The notes under the pieces were generated by a model, which searched no databases, was not told the origin of the DNA, and was given only the letters and a program-made list of their open reading frames with translations. The translations under genes were made by a program, and so were the position numbers. This document shows, piece after piece, positions 24,722 to 31,838 of a stretch of 49,285 nucleotides of DNA; the first letter of the stretch is position 1, and each line of letters starts with the position of its first letter. Origin of the DNA: Bacteroidaceae bacterium (GTDB lineage: Bacteria > Bacteroidota > Bacteroidia > Bacteroidales > Bacteroidaceae); assembly GCA_017534535.1 (NCBI GenBank), contig JAFXVZ010000048.1:1-49285 (forward strand). The letters are read 5' to 3'.

Positions 24722-25585
24722 TTATTTCTTCACCGACGTAGCCTTTGCGGGTGCCTTAGTAGTAGCCTTCTTCTTGGTAGTAGTGGCAGTAGTAGTGCCA
24801 TACTTCTTCTTGATATCAGGCAAGTTCTTCTGGATGTCGCTGATACGGGTCTTGTCGCTGGGGTGCGTACTCATAAATTCAGGTACGGATGAACTGCCTC
24901 CAGCAGACATCTTCTCCCAGAAGCCAACAGCCACATCAGGGTTATAGCCTGCGATAGTCATCAGAATCAAGCCCATATAGTCGGCTTCCGACTCATGCTT
25001 ACGAGAGAAAGGAAGCATCATACCATATTGAGCACCAATACCATATACCTGACTTGCTATACTTTGCACAGCAGCACTCTTATTTGATAATACACCACCC
25101 AATACTTGAGCGCCATACTGTGCCACCAACTGCTGGCTCATACGTTCATTACTGTGTTTAGCTACAGCGTGAGCCACTTCATGACCCAGTACCACAGCCA
25201 ATTCGTCGTCAGAAGAGATAATCTTCATCAAACCCTCATACACCACAATCTTGCCACCTGGCATGCAGAAAGCATTCAGTTGGTCGTCCTGTACCAGGTT
25301 AAACTCCCAAGCAAAGTTTTTCACCTCCTCAGCCAATCCGTTGGCATTGAGGTAAGACTCAGTTGCGGCGGCAATCTTCTTACCCACACGTGTCACCATT
25401 GCACTCTGCGTTGTATTACCACTCTTTTTGGCTCCCTGCATGTAAGAATTATACTGGGACAAACTGGATGAAAGTATCTCAGAGTCCGACACTAAGTTCA
25501 GCTGTTTACGACCCGTAATGGGCACAGATCCGCAGCTTGTCAGCAGCAAAGCTGCCGTCATGAAAGAGATAATCAGCTTTTTCAT
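24722..25585 (-). CDS. M48-family metalloprotease lipoprotein (LoiP/BepA-like)
   Basis: About 287 residues. Lipoprotein signal KKLIISFMTAALLLTSCG, lipidated Cys at 18, then the PITGRKQLNLVSDSEI segment shared with YcaL/LoiP proteins. Zinc-protease motif VVLGHEVAHAVAKHS, with the third ligand Glu in KHESEADYMGL, then the FMSTHPSDKTRISDIQ signature. The C-terminus is a Lys/Thr/Ala-rich low-complexity tail of about 35 residues. Expected to be in the periplasm or outer membrane, acting in envelope protein quality control. The promoter at 25614-25645 fixes the start at 25585, not the upstream ATG at 25675. Confidence 0.93.
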   Translation of the reverse strand: MKKLIISFMTAALLLTSCGSVPITGRKQLNLVSDSEILSSSLSQYNSYMQGAKKSGNTTQSAMVTRVGKKIAAATESYLNANGLAEEVKNFAWEFNLVQDDQLNAFCMPGGKIVVYEGLMKIISSDDELAVVLGHEVAHAVAKHSNERMSQQLVAQYGAQVLGGVLSNKSAAVQSIASQVYGIGAQYGMMLPFSRKHESEADYMGLILMTIAGYNPDVAVGFWEKMSAGGSSSVPEFMSTHPSDKTRISDIQKNLPDIKKKYGTTTATTTKKKATTKAPAKATSVKK

Positions 25586-25613
25586 ATTCTTCAGTCCTTT
25601 GAAATTGATGTCA

Positions 25614-25645
25614 CAAAAATAAGCTAAAATATAGAATTCGCCAAA
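25614..25645 (-). promoter_or_regulatory. Promoter of the M48 protease gene
   Basis: Minus strand TTTG (25642-25645), 20 nt, TATTTTTG (25614-25621), about 29 bp before the ATG. Confidence 0.75.
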
Positions 25646-25657
25646 TAATCTACCAAA

Positions 25658-25691
25658 AAAGGAGCTATCTTGCAAAAAAGATAGCTCCTTT
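25658..25691. terminator. Terminator after rpmE2
   Basis: AAAGGAGCTATCTT (25658-25671) pairs with AAGATAGCTCCTTT (25678-25691): 14 bp with loop GCAAAA. On the minus strand it lies 22 bp past the L31 stop. Confidence 0.85.
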
Positions 25692-25713
25692 AAACCTTCT
25701 AGTAAAAAACTAC

Positions 25714-25965
25714 TTACTTCTTTACATGACCGTAACGGCTCATGAAACGGTCCACGCGACCAGCTGTATCGACCAGCTTGCTCTTACCGGTATAGAATGG
25801 GTGAGAGGTGCTTGAAATCTCAAGCTTTACTACAGGATAAGTCTCGCCTTCAAACTCTACAGTTTCAGTGGTCTTGCAAGTAGAACGACTCAGGAACATG
25901 TCACCGTTTGACATATCCTTGAACACTACCGGACGGTAATTTGTAGGATGAATACCTTCTTTCAT
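25714..25965 (-). CDS. rpmE2: 50S ribosomal protein L31 type B
   Basis: An 83-residue L31 of the zinc-independent B type. [18 protein letters not shown], then [37 protein letters not shown] and [10 protein letters not shown]. It lacks the CxxC pair of the zinc form; a single Cys remains near 30. Single-gene transcript with a long (about 140 nt) leader containing two stem-loops and followed by a strong terminator. Confidence 0.97.
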   Translation of the reverse strand: MKEGIHPTNYRPVVFKDMSNGDMFLSRSTCKTTETVEFEGETYPVVKLEISSTSHPFYTGKSKLVDTAGRVDRFMSRYGHVKK

Positions 25966-26055
25966 TGTTGTTATCTTTTTAAATTTTTACTCTATTAATA
26001 TATTGGTATAAGTGTAATGGTCTTTCTTACGGTTGCAAAGCCACGGTTACGCGAA

Positions 26056-26101
26056 AGCAAAGAAAAACATGTTTTCGTTTGCTGGGCGAAAGTAGCTTCG
26101 C
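26056..26101 (-). promoter_or_regulatory. Structured leader of rpmE2
   Basis: Two stem-loops lie between the promoter and the L31 start. The first is GCGAAG-CTAC-TTTCGC (26086-26101). The second is a long near-perfect dyad (26056-26083) with AGCAAA and TTTGCT ends around an AAACATGTTT centre. A leader of this size on a ribosomal protein gene is compatible with autogenous control; I cannot match it to a named motif. Confidence 0.5.
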
Positions 26102-26113
26102 GGAAATCGACCG

Positions 26114-26121
26114 CAAAGATA
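26114..26121 (-). promoter_or_regulatory. -7 promoter box for rpmE2
   Basis: The minus strand reads TATCTTTG, about 149 bp upstream of the L31 ATG. Confidence 0.6.
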
Positions 26122-26195
26122 ATGCTTTTATCTGAAACACGAAAAGATTTTTGCAAAAATAGTGCAACTTTTTTTATTTTTTGAAATAGAATGCT

Positions 26196-26203
26196 TATTT
26201 TTG
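26196..26203 (+). promoter_or_regulatory. -7 promoter box for the aldolase gene
   Basis: TATTTTTG, 41 bp upstream of the ATG at 26245. It excludes the in-frame ATG at 26191 as start. Confidence 0.6.
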
Positions 26204-26244
26204 CGGTTGAAAGAAACGATTATCAACTTAAATATTGTATCAAA

Positions 26245-27252
26245 ATGGTTAATTACAAAGAATTAGGCTTGGTAAACACCCGTGAGATGTTTAAGAAAGC
26301 CATCGAAGGCGGTTACGCCATTCCTGCATTCAACTTCAACAACATGGAGCAGCTGCAGGCTATTATCAAAGCTTCTTCAGAGCTGAAGTCACCGGTCATC
26401 CTGCAGGTTTCCAAGGGTGCCCGTAACTATGCTAACCCTACACTGCTGCGCTACATGGCTCAGGGTGCTGTAGAGTATGCTAAGGAACTGGGATGCGCTC
26501 ATCCTGAGATCGTTCTGCACCTGGATCATGGCGATAGCTATGAGCTCTGCAAGAACTGCATCGACCTGGGCTTCTCTTCTGTGATGATCGACGGTTCTTC
26601 TCTGCCTTATGATGAGAACGTAGCTTTGACCCGCAAGGTGGTTGAGTACGCTCATCAGTATGATGTTACTGTTGAGGGTGAGCTCGGCGTGCTGGCTGGT
26701 GTTGAGGACGAGGTTCAGGCTGAGGAGTCTCACTACACCAAACCTGAAGAGGTGATCGACTTCACATCTAAGACTGGCGTTGATAGCTTGGCTATCTCTA
26801 TCGGTACTTCTCATGGTGCTTACAAGTTCAAGCCAGAGCAGTGCACTCGCGACCCGAAGACTGGCAAGCTGGTGCCTCCTCCATTGGCATTCGACGTGCT
26901 TGACGCTATTATGAAGCAGCTGCCTGGCTTCCCAATCGTGCTGCATGGCTCATCTTCTGTTCCTCAGGAGTATGTTGACATCATCAACGCTAACGGAGGT
27001 AAGTTGCCTGATGCAGTAGGTATTCCAGAAGAGCAGCTCCGCTTAGCTTCTAAGAGCGCTGTTTGCAAGATCAACATCGACTCTGACTCTCGTCTGGCAT
27101 TCACCGCTGCTGTTCGCAAGGTATTTGCTGAGAAACCAGGTGAGTTCGACCCACGTAAGTACTGCGGTCCAGCTCGCGACCTGATGGAAGAGCTCTACAA
27201 GCACAAGATTACTGACGTGCTTGGTTCTGATGGCAAGTTAGCTCAGTGCTAA
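26245..27252 (+). CDS. fba: Class II fructose-bisphosphate aldolase
   Basis: A 335-residue zinc-dependent aldolase that interconverts fructose-1,6-bisphosphate with dihydroxyacetone phosphate and glyceraldehyde-3-phosphate. Motifs: AIPAFNFNNMEQLQAI near the N-terminus, LHLDHGDSYE (91-100) with a zinc His, VEGELGVLAGVED, a GTSHGAYK loop, LHGSSSVPQE and KINIDSDSRLAF (phosphate site). Codon use is strongly biased to a narrow set (CTG, GCT, AAG, CGC/CGT), as in highly expressed genes. It is monocistronic, with a clean terminator after it. Confidence 0.97.
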   Translation: MVNYKELGLVNTREMFKKAIEGGYAIPAFNFNNMEQLQAIIKASSELKSPVILQVSKGARNYANPTLLRYMAQGAVEYAKELGCAHPEIVLHLDHGDSYELCKNCIDLGFSSVMIDGSSLPYDENVALTRKVVEYAHQYDVTVEGELGVLAGVEDEVQAEESHYTKPEEVIDFTSKTGVDSLAISIGTSHGAYKFKPEQCTRDPKTGKLVPPPLAFDVLDAIMKQLPGFPIVLHGSSSVPQEYVDIINANGGKLPDAVGIPEEQLRLASKSAVCKINIDSDSRLAFTAAVRKVFAEKPGEFDPRKYCGPARDLMEELYKHKITDVLGSDGKLAQC

Positions 27253-27264
27253 AGATTAATCTAA

Positions 27265-27296
27265 GAGTGGCTGTGTTAATCACAGCCACTCTTTTT
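27265..27296 (+). terminator. Intrinsic terminator of the aldolase gene
   Basis: GAGTGGCTGTG (27265-27275), loop TTAAT, CACAGCCACTC (27281-27291), then TTTTT. Confidence 0.92.
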
Positions 27297-27309
27297 AATA
27301 CTCTTTCCC

Positions 27310-28620
27310 ATGAAGAAAATTCTCATTATTCTCTTTGCAGTCATCGCAGTCATTGCCTGCAAGCCCACAAAGAAAGGCTATACCCTCCCTGATCCTCACG
27401 ATGTTATCATGTACGAGGTCAACCCATTGGTGTTTGCCCAAGAAGGAGCCTTTAATGTTATTGCCAATCGACTGGACTCCATCAGAGCCCTGGGTGTCAA
27501 TGTGATGTGGTTTATGCCCACCTATGAGCAAGGTGTGGAGAAAGCCAAGAACTCTCCCTATTGCATTAAAAACTACAAAGCTGTCAACCAAACATACGGA
27601 ACATTAGATGATTTCAAGCGTCTGGTAAGCCTATGCCACGAAAAAGGCATGAGCGTCATCATGGATTGGGTGGCAAATCATACCTCTTGGGATCATGTTT
27701 GGATAAAAGAGCATCCAGAATGGTACACCCATGATGAGGAGGGCAATATCATCTGGCCTGCTACCACCAATTGGGAAGATGTGGCTGATTTGAATTTCGA
27801 CAACCAGGATATGCGTCTGGCTATGATCGACGCTATGAAATATTGGGTAACAGAAGTGGGCATTGATGGCTATCGTTGTGATGCTGCCGACTTTGTGCCT
27901 TTCGATTTCTGGAAGCAGGCTGTAGATTCTATGCGAGCTATGCCCAAGCCTCTGCTGATGCTGGCTGAGGGTAAGCGTGCCGATCATTTCGATGCCGGCT
28001 TCGATATGAACTACTCTTGGGACTATATGAATGCCAATCGTGATGTGTTCCAGCGAGATAGCAGTGCCGTAAAACTCTTTATGACTGACTATATGGAGTA
28101 TGACACCATTCCTCAAGGCAAGGTGAAGCTACGTTTCATCACTAATCATGATGAGGCTGCAGGCCATTCTCCTGTGCAGGAATATGGTGGCGTTCGAGGC
28201 TCTATAGCTGCTTTCGTTGAGACCATCTTTATACGGGGTGGGGCATTGCTTTATGGCAGTCAGGAGGTAGCTTATCCTGAGCGCTTGAACTTCTTCCATT
28301 GGAAACCCATCAACTGGATGTCGAATCCGGAGGTTTATAACGAGTACAAGGCCATCCTCCAGCTATATAATAAATATGGTGCATTGAAATGGGGTCAGCT
28401 CATAGGCTATCCACAGGAGGATGTAATGGTGTTTGAGAAGCGCTTTGAGGAAAAGAAGCAGGATTTCCTGATTTTGGTGAATGTCCGCAACCATGAGTCT
28501 AAAGCTGTAATTCCTCAAGAGTGGCAAAACAAGAAAGCTACTGATATGATCAAAGGCGGAAAGGTGGAACTCCCTGTTCAGTTCACCCTCAAACCCTATG
28601 AATATTATATTTTAAAATAA
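27310..28620 (+). CDS. GH13 alpha-amylase-family lipoprotein
   Basis: A 436-residue glycoside hydrolase. Lipoprotein signal KKILIILFAVIAVIACK, lipidated Cys at 17. All four GH13 regions are present: DWVANHT (119-125), GYRCDAAD with nucleophile Asp191 (187-194), LAEG with acid/base Glu220, and FITNHD (276-281). It is compact, with a minimal B domain and a short C-terminal beta domain ending LKPYEYYILK. Surface or periplasmic cleavage of alpha-glucans is expected; exact linkage is unknown. No SusC/SusD pair accompanies it. It starts 14 nt after the aldolase terminator's T-tract, with no obvious promoter of its own. Confidence 0.93.
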   Translation: MKKILIILFAVIAVIACKPTKKGYTLPDPHDVIMYEVNPLVFAQEGAFNVIANRLDSIRALGVNVMWFMPTYEQGVEKAKNSPYCIKNYKAVNQTYGTLDDFKRLVSLCHEKGMSVIMDWVANHTSWDHVWIKEHPEWYTHDEEGNIIWPATTNWEDVADLNFDNQDMRLAMIDAMKYWVTEVGIDGYRCDAADFVPFDFWKQAVDSMRAMPKPLLMLAEGKRADHFDAGFDMNYSWDYMNANRDVFQRDSSAVKLFMTDYMEYDTIPQGKVKLRFITNHDEAAGHSPVQEYGGVRGSIAAFVETIFIRGGALLYGSQEVAYPERLNFFHWKPINWMSNPEVYNEYKAILQLYNKYGALKWGQLIGYPQEDVMVFEKRFEEKKQDFLILVNVRNHESKAVIPQEWQNKKATDMIKGGKVELPVQFTLKPYEYYILK

Positions 28621-28622
28621 AT

Positions 28623-28774
28623 AAACTCCTCACTCCTCACAGTGTTGGTGTTTCTCATTGATATGTAAAGGCTTATAAGTGTGAGGAGTCGTGCTGACTC
28701 CTCACAACTCCTCACCATTGGTATAATACATACACTCAGTTGGTTAAGGCGTCTCCGTGAGGAGTGAGGAGTTT
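28623..28774 (+). repeat. Nested inverted repeat of CTCCTCAC elements
   Basis: AAACTCCTCACTCCTCAC (28623-28640) is the exact reverse complement of 28757-28774. Inside, GTGAGGAGTC (28681-28690) pairs with GACTCCTCAC (28696-28705), and another AACTCCTCAC follows at 28706-28715. Several mutually exclusive stems are possible. It begins right after the GH13 stop, so it may end that transcript or be a small mobile-repeat relic. No gene is apparent here. Confidence 0.8.
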
Positions 28775-28801
28775 TTGCGAATATACTTCGTCTCACAATT
28801 C

Positions 28802-28933
28802 CATCCGCTCCAGGCCGGAGGACCATCAGCTCCGAGCTAATGAGTCATCAGCTTGAAGCAATCAAACCATCAGCTTGAAGCAATTGAGCCGTTTACTTCA
28901 AGTAATCGAGCCGTTTACTTGAAGTAATCGATG
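28802..28933 (+). repeat. Six tandem 22-bp units, each with a central dyad
   Basis: Units start at 28802, 28824, 28846, 28868, 28890 and 28912. Cores are GCTCCAGGC, GCTCCGAGC, GCTTGAAGC, GCTTGAAGC, TTACTTCAAGTAA and TTACTTGAAGTAA. In units 2-6 the dyad is centred on base 10. The G-C pair flanking the core in units 2-4 becomes A-T in units 5-6, so the dyad is kept while sequence changes. Twenty-two bp is two helical turns. It lies about 60 bp upstream of the promoter at 28990-29020. Confidence 0.75.
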
Positions 28934-28989
28934 TGGGGCCATATAACTGGTTGCATTGTAAAATATTTATGTTTTTTGTATATAATTTC

Positions 28990-29020
28990 TTGCACAGTTT
29001 GTAGAAATGTTATATCTTTG
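28990..29020 (+). promoter_or_regulatory. Promoter 1 upstream of the Ala-rich lipoprotein
   Basis: TTGC (28990-28993), 19 nt, TATCTTTG (29013-29020). The nearest start codon downstream is that of the 30-codon frame at 29066. Confidence 0.65.
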
Positions 29021-29065
29021 CAGCCAAATAATGATAACAAACGCTAAAATACTGATCGCATAGTT

Positions 29066-29158
29066 ATGGAAACAGACAACAAAGGCAAGCGCAACCTCAC
29101 GAAGGACAAGCATGCAGTCTTTTTTGACAAATCCCCTATATATATAAATAAGGTATAG
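29066..29158 (+). CDS. Possible 30-residue small protein or leader peptide
   Basis: A short open frame starting METDNKGKRNLTKDKHAVFF and ending SPIYINKV. It is rich in Lys, Asp and Asn, with no membrane segment. It lies about 39 nt after the predicted start of the transcript from the 28990-29020 promoter. Its last codons overlap the first copy of an 18-nt direct repeat. No homologue is known to me; a chance frame is quite possible in this AT-rich region. Confidence 0.35.
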   Translation: METDNKGKRNLTKDKHAVFFDKSPIYINKV

Positions 29159-29212
29159 GCAAGCAGCTGGATAATCCTGGTGCGGTGTTTCTCTTATATA
29201 TATAAATAAGGT
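29137..29212 (+). repeat. Pair of 18-nt direct repeats
   Basis: TATATATATAAATAAGGT occurs at 29137-29154 and 29195-29212, 58 bp apart. Confidence 0.8.
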
Positions 29213-29306
29213 GTAAAAGTGAAAAAGTTTGAAACGTTGGCGTTTTGATGATTTTGAGGCGAAGATTAAAAATTTTTAAGTTTTTTCAAAAAAAATTGAA
29301 TGAATA

Positions 29307-29338
29307 TTTGTGCATTAAAAAAAAAAGGTGTAATATTG
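29307..29338 (+). promoter_or_regulatory. Promoter 2 of the Ala-rich lipoprotein gene
   Basis: TTTG (29307-29310), 20 nt including ten consecutive A residues, then TAATATTG (29331-29338), one mismatch from TAnnTTTG. It predicts a leader of about 140 nt. Confidence 0.65.
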
Positions 29339-29348
29339 CATTGTCAAA

Positions 29349-29420
29349 TCTGTCTTTTTGGTAGAGACAGACTGAAATGAGTGCGGAAACGCAGGTAGTT
29401 TCGTGGGCGTAAAGCCCTGA
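29349..29420 (+). promoter_or_regulatory. Structured 5' leader of the Ala-rich lipoprotein mRNA
   Basis: TCTGTCT (29349-29355) pairs with AGACAGA (29365-29371). Downstream are GCG-GAAA-CGC (a GNRA-type loop), an alternative GGAAAC/GTTTC pairing, and GGGC-GTAAA-GCCC. An AT-rich unstructured stretch then leads to the ATG at 29483. No known riboswitch family was recognised; mRNA stabilisation is one possible role. Confidence 0.5.
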
Positions 29421-29482
29421 CAAACAGAGAATTTTAAGTAATTATTAACTATTTATTATTAACTTTTTAAACATTTCTAATC

Positions 29483-31798
29483 ATGAAGAAGAAAATGTTA
29501 TTTATGGCAGCTATCGCCGGTTTGATATCACTGGGTAGCTGCGTGAAGGACGACGTTTCAGGTTCAGTTGAAGCTGTTCGTCAGGCTAAAGCCAACGAAT
29601 TGAATGGCAAGGCTAACAATGAGAATGCTCAGGCTAATCTGAACAACGCTAATGCTGAGCTTGTAAAGGCTACTCAGGCAGCTAAGGTTGCTCAGGAGCA
29701 GGCTAAGGCTCTTTCTGACGCAGCAAACGCTCGAATCGATGAGGCTAACGCTAAGTTGAAGGAAGATGCTCTGGCAGAGGAATTGGAATCTATCGTTGCT
29801 GATTTCCTGGACAAGACTGCTACCAGCAAGGCAAGCCAGCAGGCTGCTATCAACGCTCTGCAGACCGCTTTGCGTGCTGCTGCTACAGCTAACTATGATG
29901 ACATCGCAGCTCTGATTGCTAACTACCAGCTTGCTTTCAATAACTATACAGCTGCTGAGGCTGCATTGGTTACTGCAAAAGCTAACTTGGAGAAGGCTAA
30001 GATTGACTCTGACTATGCAGAGGAAGTTAACGCTGCTACTATTAAGGGCTTAGAGGACACCATCGCTGAGCAGGAAGCTCTGCTCGCTGCTCTGAAGGAA
30101 GTGAAGGCTACCAACCCAACTCAGGCTGAGATCAACGCTAAGGCTCAAGCTATCACTGCACAGGCTGATGAGGATGCTGCTGCATTCGAGAACAATCCTG
30201 CAATCGGTGAGTTCTTAAAGGCTGCTGCTGCATGGGGTAAGGCATACGCTGCATATAATGCATACGTTAACACAACCGACGGTGTTATTACTGAACTGAA
30301 CAAGAAGGTTAGCGGTATTGATCCAGGTAAGGAATACCTGACTAAGGAAACTAACCCAAGTGCTACTATCGCTCCTCTTCCTGGCAAGCAATTTGCTGAC
30401 TATAAGGGTTATGATGTTAAGGCTGGCGCTAACACTCCTGACAAGTGGGGTCCTATGGGTACTATCAAGACTAATGGCTACCGCGTATCTGAGGAAGGTG
30501 AGTTGATCATTAATGACTATTTGAAGAACTACACTAAGACCCAGCAGACAGCTGTTAAGAACGCTAAGGCTGCTAAGGCTGATCTGGAAGGCCAGCTCGG
30601 TAAGTCAACTGACAAGAAGGACACTAAGTTCAAGGATTCAAAGGGTAACGAGGCTGTGACTCTGTACGGTGCTTTGGCAGGTGCTCAGGAAGGCTATGAC
30701 AAGGCTAAGAAGGCTCTGGACGAGGCTAATGCTAACCTGACTGGCAAGCCAGCTGCTGTAGCTGCTGCTTATGACAAGCTGTTGGCTGTTGCTAAGGCTA
30801 AGACTTTCAAGGGTACTGACTGGATTGAGGCAGTTGTTGGTTTGGCAGACGCTATGGTTGACGCTTACGGTGAGCCAGCTTACGATCCTAATAAGAAGAA
30901 GTTCGATTACAGCAAGCCAGCTGATATCAAGGACGCTATCGACTATCTGTTCGGTTCTACTACTCACGCAGGTATCGCAACTGAGACTGACCTCGACGAG
31001 GAGAAGGAAGTAGCTGCTCTGTTCGACAGCACTGACGCTAACTGCTTGGTTAAGACTTGGGGTAAGGATGCAAAGAAGAAGGATGCTTCTGAAATCAAGT
31101 TGGTTGAGGATGTTATCAACCGTGCTGCTGGTGCAAAGAACGTAATCGATGCACAGAAGACTGCTAAGACTGCTGCCGACAACGCTAAGAAGGCTGTTGA
31201 CAATGCTCAGAAGGCTATCAACGACCAGCCACAGAAGATTGCTGCTGCTCAGGACGCTATTAACGCTGCTCAGGAGAAGTTAGACAATGCAGAGGCTGAC
31301 AAGAAGGAGATTACTGAACTGGTTGCTGCTGCTGACAGCTATAGCAATGTTGTTCAGGCTTTGCAGGATGCATCAACTGCTTACAATAAGGCTTATGAGG
31401 CTGTTGACACTGCTGCTTGGGAAGTAAACTCTCAGTACCTGCAGGCTGCTCAGATCGCTGCTACTACTCCTCAGGATATCGAAAACAAGATTGCTGCTGC
31501 TACTTCTGCTTTGGCAAATGCTAAGGCTAGTTTGGCAAAGGCTGAGGCTGATAACCACAGCACCGACGGTCCTTTGGCAACTGCAGAGCAGGCTGTTAAG
31601 GACGCTGAGGCTGACCTCGCACTTGCTACTGCTGAGCTCGCTGCTGCAATGAAGGATATCGAGGAATCTGGTATCGAGTTTGACCTCGACGGTGACGACG
31701 ACGAGCCAACAGAAGAGCCAATTGAAGGCGGCGAAGGCGACGGTGAGGCTCCAGGTGAGGAGACTCCTGAAGTTGTAGCTCCAGCAGATGGTGAGTAA
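29483..31798 (+). CDS. Large Ala-rich coiled-coil lipoprotein of unknown function
   Basis: A 771-residue protein. Lipoprotein signal KKKMLFMAAIAGLISLGSC with Cys20 (Asp, Asp shortly after). Then long Ala/Asn/Lys/Glu heptads (about 30-250) like Braun-lipoprotein or TolA helices. A less regular, Gly/Pro-containing middle follows (about 265-530, with PDKWGPMGTIKTNGYRVSEE). A second coiled-coil block spans about 540-720, and a very acidic Pro/Gly/Glu tail (DGDDDEPTEEPIEGG onward) ends it. Codon use is extremely biased (GCT, AAG, GAC), implying high expression. The OmpA-family gene follows 40 bp later. I know no named family; an envelope spacer or tether is inferred only. Confidence 0.9.
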   Translation: MKKKMLFMAAIAGLISLGSCVKDDVSGSVEAVRQAKANELNGKANNENAQANLNNANAELVKATQAAKVAQEQAKALSDAANARIDEANAKLKEDALAEELESIVADFLDKTATSKASQQAAINALQTALRAAATANYDDIAALIANYQLAFNNYTAAEAALVTAKANLEKAKIDSDYAEEVNAATIKGLEDTIAEQEALLAALKEVKATNPTQAEINAKAQAITAQADEDAAAFENNPAIGEFLKAAAAWGKAYAAYNAYVNTTDGVITELNKKVSGIDPGKEYLTKETNPSATIAPLPGKQFADYKGYDVKAGANTPDKWGPMGTIKTNGYRVSEEGELIINDYLKNYTKTQQTAVKNAKAAKADLEGQLGKSTDKKDTKFKDSKGNEAVTLYGALAGAQEGYDKAKKALDEANANLTGKPAAVAAAYDKLLAVAKAKTFKGTDWIEAVVGLADAMVDAYGEPAYDPNKKKFDYSKPADIKDAIDYLFGSTTHAGIATETDLDEEKEVAALFDSTDANCLVKTWGKDAKKKDASEIKLVEDVINRAAGAKNVIDAQKTAKTAADNAKKAVDNAQKAINDQPQKIAAAQDAINAAQEKLDNAEADKKEITELVAAADSYSNVVQALQDASTAYNKAYEAVDTAAWEVNSQYLQAAQIAATTPQDIENKIAAATSALANAKASLAKAEADNHSTDGPLATAEQAVKDAEADLALATAELAAAMKDIEESGIEFDLDGDDDEPTEEPIEGGEGDGEAPGEETPEVVAPADGE

Positions 31799-31838
31799 TT
31801 GATAGTACTAACGGCGATAACAAATAAAGGAATTAACA

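Noticed and set aside
28605-28826. Minus-strand open frame after the GH13 gene
   Set aside because: It consists of the inverted CTCCTCAC repeats and part of the 22-bp array; no promoter or homologous motif.
28802-28933. CRISPR array
   Set aside because: Units are contiguous 22-bp repeats with no unique spacers, and no cas genes are present in the window.
29120-29160. Enterobacterial-type promoter TTGACA...TATA
   Set aside because: The match lies in a phylum that uses the -33/-7 type, inside an AT-rich repeat; likely chance.
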